64,000 nt of DNA from Roseiconus nitratireducens (GTDB lineage: Bacteria; Planctomycetota; Planctomycetia; Pirellulales; Pirellulaceae). Positions 62,349 through 64,000 of the stretch are shown piece by piece. Position numbers and translations under genes: made by a program. The stretch is from the NCBI RefSeq assembly GCF_008629675.1, contig NZ_VWOX01000002.1:124001-188000 (forward strand). The letters run 5' to 3'. The stretch's first letter is position 1. Every line of letters starts with the position of its first letter. A model generated the notes under the pieces. That model saw only the letters and a program-made list of their open reading frames with translations, ran no database searches and had not been told where the DNA came from.

Positions 62349-63731
62349 TCAGCGTCCTGCTCGCCAACCCGCGATCGGCCCACAAATCCCGATCACGAAA
62401 CTTCCCAAAACCGCCGGCAAGAAAATGGCCGCGGCATCGGCGAAACGGCCTAACGGAGGACTGGAAAGAATGATCAACGCGAGCTTGAAACCGGCATACG
62501 TCAGCCCCACCAGCGTGAGCGCTGTCCAACCCTCCGGGACGTGCAACGGAGATCGATTGGGATGCATCGTGATTCGCACAACCAACGTCAGGCCCCCCAA
62601 CAGAATCATTGCCAAAAAGACGGGATGCATGGCGATGTCGGCCACGATTCCCCACACCGCCCGACGCGCCGCAAGCGGCAGCCATCGCAAATACCCGCGC
62701 CCATGGCTGGCCAGAATCTGACGGTTCATGGCTCCGATCCGGCGATGAACGCGAACATTGAACGGGTCGCCAGAGCCGCCGGCATCGCGGTCACGTTCCA
62801 AATCCTGAGCGATCGGCAGAATCACGAAATAGTTGATCCGATCCCACTGCGCTTCCAGGGTCATCGTCGGCAGGCCGCCGTCGACCGGCAATTCATAACC
62901 GTCCTGTTCCAAGCGGTCGGCCACCCGACTGGCAAGCTCGCCGCCGTCTCCCGAAAGTCCGCGAAGGGTCTGCGGAGAAACGGTCTGCACCAGCACCGCG
63001 GACAGGTTTTGGTGACCGAACGGAAGCAAACCGAATTCGCCCACGCGGACTTTTCGCAAAGCCATCCAGCTCAGTAAAGCAACCAGGACCACCGCGGCAA
63101 CCACGCAGCCGTGGTAACGGGGCCGCTGACGCGAGGACGTATCGCCGGCTGGGTCGGGGACAAGGCGGTCGTCATGCACCGCCAGCATCCAGCCGACGAC
63201 GGCAAACCAGGGAATCAAAAACAAATAGGCCGGTCGGACCGCGATGGTCAACAAACAACACACCCCGGCGGCAATCCAGACGGCTCTGGAGCCCGTCCGC
63301 GTTGCGTGCATCAATCCCACCGCGCAGATGACACCCAGGGATGCCGCCGGCGCATCGGTGCTGATCGTGCTCAGATGGTCGGCAGCGGTGCATCCGACCA
63401 GCACGCACAACGCTGCCATCCATGCGGCAGGCGCAGCCATCTGTCGCGCCAGCAATTCCTCGATCAACACCCACACCGCCAACACGTGCAGCAACAACTG
63501 CAACAGCGGCACGGCGTCCAGCCCGACGGTCAATTCAACCAGTCGCAAAAACAACGGGTAGCCAGGCGACCGGATCGACGACAGAGCCTGGTCGAGTGAT
63601 TCAAACGGATAGTCGACGTAGCTGGGGGTGTCGTTGACGGTGTGCACCGCCAGACGCCCCGAAACCGCCGCCAGCGTCAACCCGATCAACGCGAGCAGGG
63701 CAAATCGCAGCAGGCCGGCGCGGGACATCAT
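62349..63731 (-). CDS. GT39/dolichyl-phosphate mannosyltransferase-like membrane protein
   Basis: A 460-residue polytopic membrane protein (about 9-10 hydrophobic segments). The early luminal loop VNDTPSYVDYPFESLDQALS followed by SIRSPGYPLFLRLVELTVGL has the PGYP motif and Asp typical of GT39/PMT and PglJ-like glycosyltransferases, which use a polyprenyl-phosphate sugar. A large cytoplasmic or periplasmic loop with MTLEAQWDRINYFV lies in the C-terminal half. The acceptor is unknown. Its ATG overlaps the der stop by four bases (ATGA at 63728-63731). Confidence 0.75.
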   Translation of the reverse strand: MMSRAGLLRFALLALIGLTLAAVSGRLAVHTVNDTPSYVDYPFESLDQALSSIRSPGYPLFLRLVELTVGLDAVPLLQLLLHVLAVWVLIEELLARQMAAPAAWMAALCVLVGCTAADHLSTISTDAPAASLGVICAVGLMHATRTGSRAVWIAAGVCCLLTIAVRPAYLFLIPWFAVVGWMLAVHDDRLVPDPAGDTSSRQRPRYHGCVVAAVVLVALLSWMALRKVRVGEFGLLPFGHQNLSAVLVQTVSPQTLRGLSGDGGELASRVADRLEQDGYELPVDGGLPTMTLEAQWDRINYFVILPIAQDLERDRDAGGSGDPFNVRVHRRIGAMNRQILASHGRGYLRWLPLAARRAVWGIVADIAMHPVFLAMILLGGLTLVVRITMHPNRSPLHVPEGWTALTLVGLTYAGFKLALIILSSPPLGRFADAAAIFLPAVLGSFVIGICGPIAGWRAGR

Positions 63732-64000
63732 CGATTGATCGCGTCCTGATCGTCAGCCCGCGTCCGCTTTTGCAGGTACAGCTTGATCGGCACTTCGCCG
63801 AATTTCAGATGATCCCGCAGGACGCTCAACAGGTAACGCCGATAATCCTTGCCGAACGCCTTGGGATCGTTGCACATGATCACGATCGTCGGCGGTTCGG
63901 TCGCGACTTGCGTCGCATAGAACAGTTTCGGTCGGCGGTTCTGGTACAGCGGCGGCTGGTGCGCTTCAATCGCCCCGCGCAGAAGCCGGTTCAGCTGGCC
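63728..64000 (-). CDS. der: ribosome biogenesis GTPase Der, 3' end only
   Basis: The last 90 residues of Der (EngA), whose GTPase domains lie beyond the right edge. The KH-like domain is readable: PKLFYATQVATEPPTIVIMC, then NDPKAFGKDYRRYLLSVLRD and HLKFGEVPIKLYLQKRTR, which follow the family pattern of TRPP-F-V-N-P, F-Y-RYL and GTPI. Der assists 50S subunit maturation. The stop codon overlaps the start of the GT39-like gene by four bases. Confidence 0.88.
   Translation of the reverse strand, partial: GQLNRLLRGAIEAHQPPLYQNRRPKLFYATQVATEPPTIVIMCNDPKAFGKDYRRYLLSVLRDHLKFGEVPIKLYLQKRTRADDQDAINR

Noticed and set aside
62349..63731. ABC transporter or flippase identity for the membrane protein
   Set aside because: No nucleotide-binding or MATE/MurJ motif; the PGYP and early Asp fit GT39-like better.

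Overview
The window is GC-rich bacterial chromosome, densely coded on both strands. Gene content points firmly to a planctomycete of the Pirellulaceae (Rhodopirellula-like) type. Markers are a DUF1501 protein overlapping a giant PSCyt1/DUF1549/DUF1553 cytochrome protein, a secreted sulfatase, a DUF1080 protein, Tat-exported Gfo/Idh/MocA oxidoreductases, a SUMF1-fold protein, a PQQ-type beta-propeller, and an ECF sigma factor overlapping a receptor Ser/Thr kinase. No tRNA, rRNA, CRISPR array, transposase or prophage gene was recognised. This assignment rests on family knowledge, not on a database search.

Layout. 1-9.1 kb: a UvrC-like GIY-YIG protein cut by the window edge, a LOG-type protein, secreted proteins including a sulfatase, the divergent queuosine pair queE/queF, a sugar isomerase-like TIM barrel and a Cys/His-rich exported protein. 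9.4-14.2 kb: a HAMP-like membrane protein, a large exported TPR protein, carA and a small exported protein. 14.6-21.8 kb, all on the plus strand: two glycosyltransferase-like proteins, an OleD-like reductase, two unknown proteins and cardiolipin synthase. 21.8-30.1 kb: a 980-residue unknown membrane-anchored protein, a GroES-like protein, the ECF sigma/Cache-kinase pair and a zinc-ribbon membrane protein. 30.5-35.8 kb, minus strand: a probable sugar operon (esterase/SMP-30 fusion, ribulokinase-like kinase, fucose isomerase-like protein). 35.9-39.9 kb, minus strand: sdhCAB, followed by a divergent GntP-type permease.

41.9-53.2 kb: the DUF1501 and PSCyt1/DUF1553 pair, a quinone oxidoreductase, and four exported minus-strand proteins (two Gfo/Idh/MocA, SUMF1-fold, beta-propeller). 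53.4-56 kb: ybaB, recR and rpoN in one direction. 56.2-60.1 kb, minus strand: DUF1080, a small mono-heme cytochrome c with its own intrinsic terminator, ilvE, and the overlapping fabZ-like/fabI genes. 60.3-62 kb: pgsA overlapping a CPBP membrane protease. 62.3-64 kb, minus strand: the 3' end of der overlapping a GT39-like membrane protein.

The feature least explained by genes is a set of short palindromic repeats scattered through the intergenic spaces. There are at least three small families: a CTTTCAC hairpin, a hairpin with a TGGC loop, and a GCGGC-type palindrome. Two dense palindrome clusters lie near 14.4 kb and 62.1 kb. Several copies lie between convergent genes. No single complete novel defence or biosynthetic system was found. 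The best leads are the repeat families, a SUMF1 protein without catalytic cysteines, a cytochrome c without a visible distal ligand, and the esterase/SMP-30 fusion operon.
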